DNA of 64,000 nucleotides. Source: Andreprevotia chitinilytica DSM 18519. GTDB taxonomy: Bacteria; Pseudomonadota; Gammaproteobacteria; Burkholderiales; Chitinibacteraceae. The position numbers and the translations under genes were made by a program. Where the stretch lies: NCBI RefSeq assembly GCF_000711875.1, contig NZ_JONM01000003.1, positions 62,001 to 126,000 on the forward strand. Reading direction: 5' to 3'. The notes below the pieces were generated by a model. That model was not told where the DNA came from and searched no databases. It saw only the letters and a program-made list of their open reading frames with translations. Of the stretch, positions 43,321 to 52,056 are shown in pieces (the stretch's first letter is position 1; each line of letters begins with the position of its first letter).

Positions 43321-46300
43321 ATGAACAAGTCGCACCCCATCATGGATACCGCCGCCCTGCGTGCCCGCATCCACGACCGTTTCCGTATCGACGAAACCGA
43401 TTGCATGGTCAATCTGATCGCCAAGGCGCGTTTTTCCGCAGCGGAAAGCAGCGAAATCGCCCGCCGCGCCAAACCACTGGTGGAAAGCGTGCGTGAGCAT
43501 CGCCTCTCCAGTGGTGGCATCGATGCCTTCATGAATACCTACGATCTGTCGTCCCGCGAGGGCATCGTGCTGATGTGTCTGGCCGAGGCGCTGCTGCGTA
43601 TTCCAGATGCCGACACCATCGATTTGCTGATTCGCGACAAGATCGGCTCGGCGGATTGGGAAAAGCGTCTGGGCGCCTCGCAAAGCACCTTCGTCAATGC
43701 CTCGACCTGGGGCTTGATGCTGACTGGTCGCATCGTTGGCGTGGATGGTGACGGCGCAGGCATCTTCCGCCGCGCGCTGGCTCGTCTGGGTGAACCGGTA
43801 ATCCGCCAGGCTGTTGCCGCCGCCATGCGCATTCTCGGCAAGCAGTTCGTCATGGGCCGCACCATCGTCGAAGCGCTGGATCGTGCCAAGGCAGCCGAGA
43901 AGGTCGGCTATCGCCATTCCTACGACATGCTGGGCGAAGGCGCCCGCACCATGGCGGATGCGCAGAAGTATTTCGTCTCCTACACCAACGCCATCGCCGA
44001 AATTGGCAAAGCCGCTGCTGGCTTGCCGCCGCTCGAAGCCCCGTCGATCTCGATCAAGCTCTCCGCGCTGCACCCGCGTTACGAGGTGTGGCAAACCGAA
44101 CGCGTGATGCAAGAGCTGCTGCCCAGTGTCAAAAAGCTGGCGCTGCAAGCCAAGGGTCTTGGCATCGGCTTCACCATCGATGCCGAAGAAGCCGACCGGC
44201 TGGAAATCTCGCTCGATCTGATCGAAGCGCTGGCGCTCGATCGCGATCTGGCGGGCTGGGATGGCTTGGGTCTGGCGGTACAGGCGTATCAGAAACGCGC
44301 TTTGCCGGTGCTCGACTGGCTGGCCGATCTGGCCCACCGCGCCGGCCGCCGCATCATGGTGCGGCTGGTGAAGGGGGCGTATTGGGATGCCGAGATCAAG
44401 ATGGCGCAAGAGCGTGGTCTGGACGGCTATCCGGTATTCACCCGCAAGCTCAATACCGATGTGTCCTACATCGCCTGCGCCCGCCGCCTGCTGGCCGATC
44501 CGGTCGCGTTCTACCCGGCCTTCGCCACGCACAACGCCCACACCTTGGCCGCGATTGCCGCTATCGCTGGCGACCAGAGCGAGTGGGAATACCAGCGGCT
44601 GCACGGCATGGGCGAAGAGCTGTACCGCGAAGTGGTCGGCGCGGACAAATGGAACCGCCCGTGTCGCGTCTACGCCCCGGTCGGCAGTCACGAAGATTTG
44701 CTGGCCTATCTGGTGCGCCGCCTGCTGGAAAACGGCGCCAATACCTCCTTCGTCAGCCGCATTGCCGATGCCGATATGCCGATCGAGCAACTGATCGCCG
44801 ATCCGGTCGAGAAAGCCGCCACCCTGGCCGAACAACGCGCCAGCGCCCACCCCCGTATTTTCCTGCCGCGTGACCTGTTCGGACCCTCGCGCGCCAACAG
44901 CCAAGGACTGGACATGTTCGATACGCAAACCCTCAAGCAACAAGCCGATGCCATCGCCCGCAGCAAGCAGGTGGTTTACACCGCCCAGCCGGTCATCAAT
45001 GGCAAAAGTGTCGATGGTCAATTCCAGCCGGTGATGGCACCGGGCAACCGCCGCGAAGTGGTCGGCCGCTGTGCTGATGCCACGTCGGCGCAAGTCGACC
45101 AAGCGATGCAAAGTGCCGCTGCTGCTTTCCCGCGTTGGGAGCGTACGCCGGCAGTCGAGCGTGCCGCGGCATTGAACCGCGCTGCTGCGCTGATGGAGGC
45201 CCGCCTGCCGGAGCTGGTGGCGCTGGTGGTGCGCGAAGGCGGTCGCACGCAAGCCGACGCGTTGTCTGAAGTGCGTGAGGCGGTCGATTTCCTGCGCTAT
45301 TACGCCGCCCAGTCGGTCGAGAAGTTCGCCGAGCCGATCACGCTGCCGGGGCCGACCGGCGAGTTGAATACCTTGTCGCTGCATGGTCGCGGCGTGTTCG
45401 TCTGCATCAGCCCGTGGAATTTCCCGCTGGCGATTTTTGCCGGGCAGATCGCGGCGGCTTTGGCGGCGGGCAACGCTGTTGTCGCCAAGCCGGCCGAACA
45501 GACACCGCTGTGTGGTGCATTGGCGGTGGCCTTGCTGCACGAAGCGGGCGTACCGGGCGACGTGTTGCACTTCCTGCCAGGCGACGGTCGCGTTGGTGCC
45601 GCGCTGACGTCGCATCCGCTCTGTGGCGGCGTGGCGTTTACCGGTTCGACCGAAGTCGCCCGCCTGATTGCCATGGCGCTTGTCTCCAAGCCCGGCCCGA
45701 TCGTGCCGTTGATCGCCGAAACTGGTGGCCAGAACGCGCTGATCGCCGATTCATCCGCCTTGCCGGAACAGGTGGTGCGCGACGTGCTCGCCTCCGCGTT
45801 CAACTCGGCCGGTCAGCGGTGCTCGGCGCTACGTGTGTTGTTCATTCAGGACGACGTGGCCGACAAGGTGACCGGCATGCTGCGCGGCGCAATGCAGGAA
45901 CTGCGCATCGGCAACCCGGAAGATATCCGCACCGACGTCGGCCCGGTGATCGATGAAGAGGCTCGCACCACGCTGGTCGAGCACGCCAAGGCGATGGATG
46001 TTGCCGGCAAGTTGATCCACGTTTGCGAGATCAATGGCCTGGATGCAGCGGCGGCTGCCAATGGCACCTACTTCGCGCCGCGTGCCTATGAAATCGCCGA
46101 GTTGTCATTGCTCAAGCGCGAAGTATTCGGCCCGATCCTGCACGTGATCCGCTGGAAATCCGATCAACTGGACGCTGTGTGCGATGCCATTGCCGCTACC
46201 GGTTACGGCCTCACGCTTGGCATCCATAGCCGCATCGATTCCACCGTGCAGCGCATCACTCGGCGCTTGCATGTCGGCAATACCTATGTGAACCGCAACA

Positions 46301-46476
46301 TCATCGGCGCGGTGGTGGGGGTGCAGCCGTTCGGCGGTGAAGGCTTGTCCGGCACCGGCCCGAAGGCGGGCGGCCCACATTATCTGTACCGTTTCGCTTG
46401 TGAGCGCACTCTGTCGGTGGATACGACGGCGGCTGGGGGCAATGCCAGCTTGATGTCGATGGAGGAGGGGGCATAA
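43321..46476 (+). CDS. putA: Bifunctional proline dehydrogenase / P5C dehydrogenase
   Basis: A protein of about 1051 residues oxidising proline to glutamate on one chain. The FAD-dependent barrel lies at about residues 180-470, with IGFTIDAEEADRLEISLDL and MVRLVKGAYWDAEIK. The aldehyde dehydrogenase lies at about 520-1040, with ISPWNFPLAIF, GGQNALIAD and catalytic Cys in FNSAGQRCSALRVL. There is no N-terminal ribbon-helix-helix domain, so this is a shorter, non-repressor PutA. The start is not certain: ATG 43321 is used, ATG 43342 is an alternative, and neither has a strong ribosome binding site. A good terminator follows. Confidence 0.96.
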   Translation: MNKSHPIMDTAALRARIHDRFRIDETDCMVNLIAKARFSAAESSEIARRAKPLVESVREHRLSSGGIDAFMNTYDLSSREGIVLMCLAEALLRIPDADTIDLLIRDKIGSADWEKRLGASQSTFVNASTWGLMLTGRIVGVDGDGAGIFRRALARLGEPVIRQAVAAAMRILGKQFVMGRTIVEALDRAKAAEKVGYRHSYDMLGEGARTMADAQKYFVSYTNAIAEIGKAAAGLPPLEAPSISIKLSALHPRYEVWQTERVMQELLPSVKKLALQAKGLGIGFTIDAEEADRLEISLDLIEALALDRDLAGWDGLGLAVQAYQKRALPVLDWLADLAHRAGRRIMVRLVKGAYWDAEIKMAQERGLDGYPVFTRKLNTDVSYIACARRLLADPVAFYPAFATHNAHTLAAIAAIAGDQSEWEYQRLHGMGEELYREVVGADKWNRPCRVYAPVGSHEDLLAYLVRRLLENGANTSFVSRIADADMPIEQLIADPVEKAATLAEQRASAHPRIFLPRDLFGPSRANSQGLDMFDTQTLKQQADAIARSKQVVYTAQPVINGKSVDGQFQPVMAPGNRREVVGRCADATSAQVDQAMQSAAAAFPRWERTPAVERAAALNRAAALMEARLPELVALVVREGGRTQADALSEVREAVDFLRYYAAQSVEKFAEPITLPGPTGELNTLSLHGRGVFVCISPWNFPLAIFAGQIAAALAAGNAVVAKPAEQTPLCGALAVALLHEAGVPGDVLHFLPGDGRVGAALTSHPLCGGVAFTGSTEVARLIAMALVSKPGPIVPLIAETGGQNALIADSSALPEQVVRDVLASAFNSAGQRCSALRVLFIQDDVADKVTGMLRGAMQELRIGNPEDIRTDVGPVIDEEARTTLVEHAKAMDVAGKLIHVCEINGLDAAAAANGTYFAPRAYEIAELSLLKREVFGPILHVIRWKSDQLDAVCDAIAATGYGLTLGIHSRIDSTVQRITRRLHVGNTYVNRNIIGAVVGVQPFGGEGLSGTGPKAGGPHYLYRFACERTLSVDTTAAGGNASLMSMEEGA

Positions 46477-46502
46477 ACGCTGCTGAGCTGATCGCTTGAA
46501 GC

Positions 46503-46542
46503 AAAAAAACGCCGCTCTCCTTCGAGGAAAGCGGCGTTTTTT
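46503..46542 (+). terminator. Terminator after putA
   Basis: AAAAAACGCCGCT and AGCGGCGTTTTTT pair around CTCCTTCGAGGA. The stem has A- and T-tracts on both sides, so it could work in both directions. Confidence 0.92.
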
Positions 46543-46550
46543 GTTGCCCA

Positions 46551-46623
46551 TGTAGGAGCGAGCTTGCTCGCGATGGCACTGTTTCATTCGCCATTGCCAT
46601 CGCGAGCAAGCTCGCACCTACAA
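46551..46623. repeat. Family C inverted pair
   Basis: TGTAGGAGCGAGCTTGCTCG and CGAGCAAGCTCGCACCTACA flank about 30 bases, directly after the putA terminator. Confidence 0.9.
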
Positions 46624-46631
46624 AAACCAGA

Positions 46632-46680
46632 TTCGGGCCGGCATATATGCCGGCCCGAACTGTATATGCGGGGGCATATA
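46632..46680. repeat. 28-bp perfect palindrome plus a second small inverted repeat
   Basis: Bases 46632-46659 are their own reverse complement (left half TTCGGGCCGGCATA). Eighteen bases at 46663-46680 form TATATGC-GGGG-GCATATA. Both share the GCATATA core and lie about 145 bases before the chemoreceptor start, in the 348-base gap. Confidence 0.85.
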
Positions 46681-46823
46681 ACCGTGGAAATCACTTATCC
46701 GAAACTACCAATAGGAAGCGATTGAAACGGCGGGGGAGAATCGGCCGCAATATTTTCATGTCATACGAATAGCATCGGCTGTTCACCCCCCTTAACTTGC
46801 TGCCCACAAGGCCCGGAGTGACC

Positions 46824-48440
46824 GTGAAGCTGTCCCACCGCCTGAGCGCCGTCATTGGCGCTGTTTGTCTGTTGTTCGTGGCGACCGCGCTGATCTCTCT
46901 CTGGGGTCTCCATAACAGCCGTGCCCGTATTGACCGCTTCGTCGAGCGCGATCAGGCCGAGTTGCTGGCGGTGAATCGGCTGTACGGCTTGGCGCAGGCC
47001 AGCAGCTTGTCCTTGCGCAGTTTCTATATCGATCCGACTGATGACAAAGCGCTTGCCAGCCTCAATGCCGCATCGGCTGCCATTGATTCGGCTGCAGCGA
47101 CGCTAGGTACATTGGTCAGCAATGACGAAGGCGACAAAAAGCGGCTCACCAAATTTCTCGCCCTGCGCAAGTTGCAGCAGCAATACCAAACCGAAGCACG
47201 CGACCTGATCACCGCGGGTTCGCTCGACGATGCGCGCGATCATATTTCCCAGTTCGAGAATTTCCTGGCCTGGGCACCGATGCAGGTGCTGTTGAACGGC
47301 TGGATCAAGGACACCGAAGCGCAGGTGGCGCGCGCGCATGATGAATCCACGGCGGCGACGCAGCGCATCGAGGCGGTGGTGATTGCCGTTTCTGTCGTGG
47401 CCGTGGTGTTGGCGGCGTTGCTGGGTAGCTGGCTGGTGCGTTCGGTGATGCGCCAGATCGGCGGTGAGCCCGACGCTGCCCGCGCCATCATGCGCGATCT
47501 CGCGGCCGGTGATCTTAGTCACGCCGTAGTACTGAAACACGGGGACCGTGACAGCGTGCTGGCCAGTGTGGAAGCGGTGCGCCTGAGTCTGGCCGGCAAT
47601 GTGAAGACCTTGCGTGCGCTGGCCGAGCAGCTTAACGGCGAGGCGGTCGGGGCCAGCGCGGGTGCGGGGCGGATTTCCGATAGTGCACGCGGCCAGAGTG
47701 ATGCGGCAGCGGCGATGGCTGCGGCGATCGAACAGCTTAGTGTTGGCGTCAATCATCTGGCCGACAATGCTGGCACTGCGTACGGTCTATCCGAGCGGGC
47801 CGGCAAGGCTGCGGAAACCGGCGGCGAGAACATCCGCCGCGTGGGGGATGATATCGATCGCGTGGCCGGCAGCATCCGGCAGGCCGCAGTCACCATCAAC
47901 ACCTTGAGCGAGGAAACCGGCCGTATTTCCGGCATCGTGGCGGTGATTCGCGAGATTGCCGATCAGACCAATCTGCTGGCGCTGAATGCGGCCATCGAGG
48001 CGGCGCGAGCCGGGGAGCAGGGGCGGGGGTTTGCGGTGGTGGCCGATGAAGTTCGCAAGCTGGCCGAGCGCACCAGTCAGGCCACGGCCGAGATCGGCAA
48101 GCTGATCAGCGACACGCAGTCGTCGACCGTCATCGCGGTGCGGGACATGGAAGCGACCGTCGACCAGGTCGAGGACAGCGTGAGCGGCGCGCGCGTGGCC
48201 GAGGCTTCAATGGGGGACATCCGGACCGGCAACCGGGAGCTGGTGTCCGTCGTCAACGATATCTCGCTGGCCTTGCGCGAGCAGTCCTCCGCCAGCCAGG
48301 ACATCGCCCGCAACGTCGAGCGTATCGTCCACATGGTTGGCGCTACCTCGACTGCTGCTGAAGAAGGAACGGCGGCGGCTCGCCGACTGGAAGGTGTGGC
48401 GCAGGAGTTGCGTACCAGCGTGGCTCATTTCAGGCTTTGA
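46824..48440 (+). CDS. Methyl-accepting chemotaxis protein
   Basis: About 538 residues. The N-terminal span (residues 8-30) is followed by a helical periplasmic domain to about 185, then a second span, and a HAMP domain with [20 protein letters not shown]. The cytoplasmic signalling tip is present ([20 protein letters not shown]). No CheR-binding pentapeptide is at the C-terminus. The best start is GTG 46824 (product [10 protein letters not shown]) with GGAG five bases before; GTG 46818 and TTG 46797 are alternatives. Ligand unknown. Confidence 0.93.
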   Translation: MKLSHRLSAVIGAVCLLFVATALISLWGLHNSRARIDRFVERDQAELLAVNRLYGLAQASSLSLRSFYIDPTDDKALASLNAASAAIDSAAATLGTLVSNDEGDKKRLTKFLALRKLQQQYQTEARDLITAGSLDDARDHISQFENFLAWAPMQVLLNGWIKDTEAQVARAHDESTAATQRIEAVVIAVSVVAVVLAALLGSWLVRSVMRQIGGEPDAARAIMRDLAAGDLSHAVVLKHGDRDSVLASVEAVRLSLAGNVKTLRALAEQLNGEAVGASAGAGRISDSARGQSDAAAAMAAAIEQLSVGVNHLADNAGTAYGLSERAGKAAETGGENIRRVGDDIDRVAGSIRQAAVTINTLSEETGRISGIVAVIREIADQTNLLALNAAIEAARAGEQGRGFAVVADEVRKLAERTSQATAEIGKLISDTQSSTVIAVRDMEATVDQVEDSVSGARVAEASMGDIRTGNRELVSVVNDISLALREQSSASQDIARNVERIVHMVGATSTAAEEGTAAARRLEGVAQELRTSVAHFRL

Positions 48441-48444
48441 TCGG

Positions 48445-48547
48445 AGCCACCCACAAAACCCTGCGGACTGCGTTGCGCTCACTTGCCGTACTCAATGTAC
48501 TGTCTGCGTTTCGCGCGTCTTGTCAGCAGGGTTTTGTGGGCGGCTCT
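48445..48547. repeat. Family E palindrome
   Basis: GAGCCACCCACAAAACCCTGC faces GCAGGGTTTTGTGGGCGGCTC, around an interior with CTGCGTTGCGCTCACTTGCC and GTACTGTCTGCGTTTCGCGC. It is very similar to the reverse complement of 41884-41971 and lies after the chemoreceptor gene. Confidence 0.85.
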
Positions 48548-48605
48548 CAATGATCCTTGAATAGTAATAATCGGCAGACTTAGGTAGTCGGGACGGAGGA
48601 TTCAG

Positions 48606-48628
48606 GAAAAGGGGGCGATTCGCCCCCT
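48606..48628 (-). terminator. Terminator after the DUF1177 gene
   Basis: On the minus strand, AGGGGGCG-AAT-CGCCCCCT is followed by TTTCC. The stem is strong but the T-tract short. Confidence 0.65.
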
Positions 48629-48678
48629 GTCTCATCTGGCAGCCCCAGGTACCCGTGGGCCTTGATGTTACTGCGATA

Positions 48679-49635
48679 TTACTGGTTGCCGTAGGTCTGG
48701 AACACCGAAAGATCCGGATAACGGCTACGAATCTTGGCCCATTCCGCCTGGCTGTAGAACTGGCAGGTGCCACTGGTGAATTGCTTGGCGACTTCCACGC
48801 AGAAGCGCACCGCTTCGGCCAGATCGATTTCGTGGTTGGCACTGGAGTCGCTACCGCCCACCACCGATTGTGCCGTGATCGCCACACCAACAACCGGCGC
48901 CTTGGTCGCGATATGCGGCTGCATGATGCTGTTGAAGTGATACAGCCCGTTGTCGTACGGCGTGATGTCTTGCTGCGAGATCGGGAAGGTGACAGCAGGC
49001 TGGCCGGTGGTCGATTCCATGATGGCGACCAGGTCGGCTGCCACACGCAGGATGTAGCCATCTCTGGCGGTTGGCGACAAGGCGAAGCCACGATGCTTGA
49101 CGATGCGGTTGCCCTTGGAGGCATCGAGCGACAGGATCGCATCCATCTCCGGCGAGACTTCATACACGTTCATCGTTTCCGACGACACTGGCATACCCAT
49201 GAAGGCCACGCCGTCGTTCACGCTCATCGAGACATCAGTAGAGATATGCGTGGTCACGATCACGTCGCCCGGCAAGTGATCGCCTTTCGCTTTCATTTGC
49301 GCCAGTTTCAGCGCCACGGCAATCGCGCCGATGGGGCCGTCGGCATCCGACACCATGCCGACCTTGTGCGGGCGCGCGCCAATCGCGCCGTTGCGGCCGA
49401 TCACGCCCAGCGTGGGCATATGCTTGCCGGCGGTTTTGCCAGCGGTGCCGGGAATCAGGATCGACACGAAGTCGGTGGTCTTGGACGTATCTTCGGGCGG
49501 CTCGTCGTGGACGGTGGTGACGGTGACTGTCACGCCAAGTGCTGCATAGGGTTCAAGCAGTTTTTCGATGGATGCGCCATTGACGGTGGCGCTGTCGAGC
49601 AACTCGTACACAACCAGGGTTTGTTGCAAAGCCAT
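48679..49635 (-). CDS. DUF1177 family protein
   Basis: A 318-residue soluble protein matching DUF1177: starts MALQQTLVVYELLDSATVNG, with GVIGRNGAIGARPHKVGMVS and VVTTHISTDVSMS. Many acidic and His residues (DGPIGA, HEIDLAEA) could form a metal site, but I know of no assigned activity. It starts 49 bases after peptidase E and is the last gene of the peptide operon. GGAG precedes the start. The family is, from memory, usually found beside OPT transporters and peptidases, so a hydrolase or amidase role in peptide use is plausible. Confidence 0.85.
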   Translation of the reverse strand: MALQQTLVVYELLDSATVNGASIEKLLEPYAALGVTVTVTTVHDEPPEDTSKTTDFVSILIPGTAGKTAGKHMPTLGVIGRNGAIGARPHKVGMVSDADGPIGAIAVALKLAQMKAKGDHLPGDVIVTTHISTDVSMSVNDGVAFMGMPVSSETMNVYEVSPEMDAILSLDASKGNRIVKHRGFALSPTARDGYILRVAADLVAIMESTTGQPAVTFPISQQDITPYDNGLYHFNSIMQPHIATKAPVVGVAITAQSVVGGSDSSANHEIDLAEAVRFCVEVAKQFTSGTCQFYSQAEWAKIRSRYPDLSVFQTYGNQ

Positions 49636-49683
49636 GGGATTACTCCAGTCGATGAGGAAAGGGAGGTACGGTGGGCAGGCGGA

Positions 49684-50442
49684 TCAGATCGTGAAGTCTG
49701 GCCAATCGCTGAAGCCTGCCGGCCCTTTGACTGACGAAAATTGAAATGTTTCGTTTTCACCGATGGCGACAGTCGATCCATCAGTGGCAAAACGCAGCGC
49801 GCCGCGCTCGCCCAGCACTTTGGCCGCATCGTCGCCACATAGCAGCGCAGAGCCTTCCGACAGAGCGATCAGCGTTTCCGGCGCGTTGATATGCAGGAAC
49901 TCGGCCAGCCGCTCTTCGCGGCTTTCGCCGTTGTGGCCAGCCGGTTTGCCGCTGATGAAATGCGGGTTGATCTGGAATGGCACCAGCCCGAGCGAACGCA
50001 GGGTTGGCGGTTGCACGATGGGCATGTCGTTGGTGGTGCAGATGGTGGGGCAGGCCACGTTGCTGCCGGCGCTCCAGCCGATATAGGGCGTGCCAGCCCT
50101 TACCTTGCGGCGGATCAGATCGACGATGTTCGCATCGTACATGCGCTTGAGCAGGGCGAAGGTGTTGCCGCCACCGACAGCGATGGCATCGGCTTCCTCG
50201 ATGGCTTGGCACGGGTCGATATTGCGGTGATGGATCGAGCTGAGCGAATAACCGAGCTGCTCGAACACCGGTTTCACGCGGCCTTCGTATTCATCAAAGC
50301 TGAAGGTCACGCCGGCATAGGGCACGAAGGCGATCCTGGCCGGTTTCTTTTCCAGCAGGGCGTGGATTTGCTCGGTGGCATGCTCCAGGTAACCAAGGTT
50401 GTCCTTGCGGGAGCTGCTCATCAGAAGAACACGTTGCGTCAT
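49684..50442 (-). CDS. pepE: Peptidase E (alpha-aspartyl dipeptidase)
   Basis: A 252-residue S51 serine peptidase. The nucleophile Ser 124 is in YIGWSAGSNVAC, and the acidic loop AIAVGGGNTFALLKRM plus NPHFISGKPAGHNGESREER complete the fold and substrate-Asp pocket. It cleaves N-terminal Asp-Xaa dipeptides in the cytoplasm. GGAGG lies upstream of the start. It follows a class V aminotransferase and OPT transporter gene, so imported aspartyl peptides may be the substrate. Confidence 0.93.
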   Translation of the reverse strand: MTQRVLLMSSSRKDNLGYLEHATEQIHALLEKKPARIAFVPYAGVTFSFDEYEGRVKPVFEQLGYSLSSIHHRNIDPCQAIEEADAIAVGGGNTFALLKRMYDANIVDLIRRKVRAGTPYIGWSAGSNVACPTICTTNDMPIVQPPTLRSLGLVPFQINPHFISGKPAGHNGESREERLAEFLHINAPETLIALSEGSALLCGDDAAKVLGERGALRFATDGSTVAIGENETFQFSSVKGPAGFSDWPDFTI

Positions 50443-50549
50443 TTGGGGGCCTCCTTGGGCGGTGTCGGTAGTGAGTTGGGTTAGGGAATGGCTTGGAGCC
50501 TGTTTCAGGTATTTGCGAAGCAGTTTGCTTCAAATGCCCGCGGTGTTTA

Positions 50550-50646
50550 CCTCCCCCTTTTTGAAGGGGGATTGAGGGGGATTTCGACGTCATTGCAAGT
50601 TGATATGCCGCAGAAATCCCCCCTAGCCCCCCTTCAAAAAGGGGGG
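50550..50646. repeat. Family A palindromic repeat
   Basis: CTCCCCCTTTTTGAAGGGGG and GAGGGGGATTTC face GAAATCCCCCCTAGCCCCCC and AAAAAGGGGGG, inside the peptide operon between pepE and the aminotransferase gene. Confidence 0.88.
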
Positions 50647-50680
50647 AACAAAGGCTGTCACCTCTCCCAAAAGGGGTCTT

Positions 50681-51865
50681 TCAGGAAATCGCTTTGCGGA
50701 TGAGTTCGGCCACGCGGTCGATCTCGGCATGGGTATTGAAGTAATGCAGCGACACCCGCGCCATGCTGCTCACGCCATAGCGGGCGAGGATCGCGCCGGC
50801 CATGAAGTGACCGGCTTCGATGATGCAATCGGCCGCTTCGAGTGCGGTGACCAGTTGCTGCGGATCAGCGCCACGGATATTGAATGGCACGATGCTGATG
50901 CGGTACTGCGTGGCGGCCGGGCCATATAGCTCGAAACCCGGCAGCAGGGAGAGCTGCCGCACTGCATAGGTAGTCAGATTGCGTACGCGGGCTTCGATGG
51001 CGTCGATGCCGATGGCTTGGGCGTATTCGATCGCTGCGCCCAAACCCAGCAATGCCGGCACGTTGGGGCAACCGGCCTCGAAACGGCGGGCGTTGGCGAC
51101 GAGGGCGAGTTGGCCGCTCTCGCGGTCGTAGGCCCCGTTCCACCAGCCGGTGAGGCAGGGTTCCAGCTGGGTAATCAGCGGCTCGCGCACATACAGCACG
51201 CCAGCGCCTTCGATACCGCGCAGCGCCTTGCGGCTGCAACTGGTGAGGAAGTCGCATCCCAAGGTCTGCACGTCGGTCTGCAGCATGCCCAGGCTCTGCG
51301 CACTGTTCACCAGCGATAACACACCATGAGCACGCGCCACGGCGCAGATGGCCTCGGCCGGTTGTACCGCACCGGTGGAGTTGGGCAGGTGCGAGAAGGT
51401 GATCAGGCGGGTGCGCGGCGTGATGGCTTGCTCGAATGCTTCGGCCGAGAGCAATCCTTCGCCATTGGCCGCCACGCTTTTGACCACGATGCCGCGTGTT
51501 TCGGCCAACCGTTGCCACGGCAACAGATTGCTGAGCATTTCGGTATCGGCGACCAGTACTTCGTCGCCGGTTTGCCAGGCTATGCCTTGCGCGATGAGCG
51601 AGATGGCGACAGTGCCGTTCTGGGTGAAGGCGATTTCCGCTGGCTTGGCGTTGAGCAGGCTGGCCACTTGGCTGCGTACTGCTTCGACGCGTTGATAGGT
51701 CTCTTTGCGAAAGCGCGGCAGGTAGATGCCGATGTGGCCGGTGTCGAGCACGTAATCACGCACGGTATCGAGCACGCAATCGGGCGGGATCGATGCGGCG
51801 GCGGTGTCGAGGTAGATGGTCTTGGCGGTGAGCGGGGTATCCGCCCGGATCTGGTCGACGTTCAT
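50681..51865 (-). CDS. Class V aminotransferase-like PLP enzyme (epimerase/desulfurase superfamily)
   Basis: A 394-residue fold-type I enzyme. It has IYLDTAAASIPP at the start, FTQNGTVAISLIAQGI (PLP phosphate region), TFSHLPNSTGAVQP and the PLP Lys 213 in TSCSRKALRG. The position that normally carries the Asp bound to the PLP ring nitrogen (usual pattern D-x-A-Q) is Asn 187 in LVNSAQSLG, which is unusual. Relatives include isopenicillin-N epimerase-like and cysteine desulfurase-like proteins. Set in a peptide-uptake operon, an amino-acid racemase/epimerase or lyase is plausible. The start at 51865 has GGAGAAC. Confidence 0.85.
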   Translation of the reverse strand: MNVDQIRADTPLTAKTIYLDTAAASIPPDCVLDTVRDYVLDTGHIGIYLPRFRKETYQRVEAVRSQVASLLNAKPAEIAFTQNGTVAISLIAQGIAWQTGDEVLVADTEMLSNLLPWQRLAETRGIVVKSVAANGEGLLSAEAFEQAITPRTRLITFSHLPNSTGAVQPAEAICAVARAHGVLSLVNSAQSLGMLQTDVQTLGCDFLTSCSRKALRGIEGAGVLYVREPLITQLEPCLTGWWNGAYDRESGQLALVANARRFEAGCPNVPALLGLGAAIEYAQAIGIDAIEARVRNLTTYAVRQLSLLPGFELYGPAATQYRISIVPFNIRGADPQQLVTALEAADCIIEAGHFMAGAILARYGVSSMARVSLHYFNTHAEIDRVAELIRKAIS

Positions 51866-51925
51866 GGTTGTTCTCCGGTGCATCTGAAATTGAAACAGCT
51901 GCTTTCAAAATATTTGCGCTGCGGT

Positions 51926-52047
51926 TCCCCCCTTTTGAAAGGGGGGCTAGGGGGCTGCGGCATCTCAAATTTCGCCGACGCCGAAATCCTCTGGCTGAGC
52001 GAATCAAAGATGCGCACGCGCACGATCCCCCTTCAAAAAGGGGGACG
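51926..52047. repeat. Family A repeat, degenerate
   Basis: CCCCCCTTTTGAAAGGGGGG and a short arm face GATCCCCCTTCAAAAAGGGGG, with a partial GGCTGAGCGAATCAAAGATG hairpin module in the right part. It lies between the OPT and aminotransferase genes. Confidence 0.8.
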
Positions 52048-52056
52048 TGAAAGCTG

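Noticed and set aside
43264-45615. 783-codon open frame antisense to putA
   Set aside because: Shadow of the PutA coding sequence; Arg/Gln/His-rich and without any recognisable domain.
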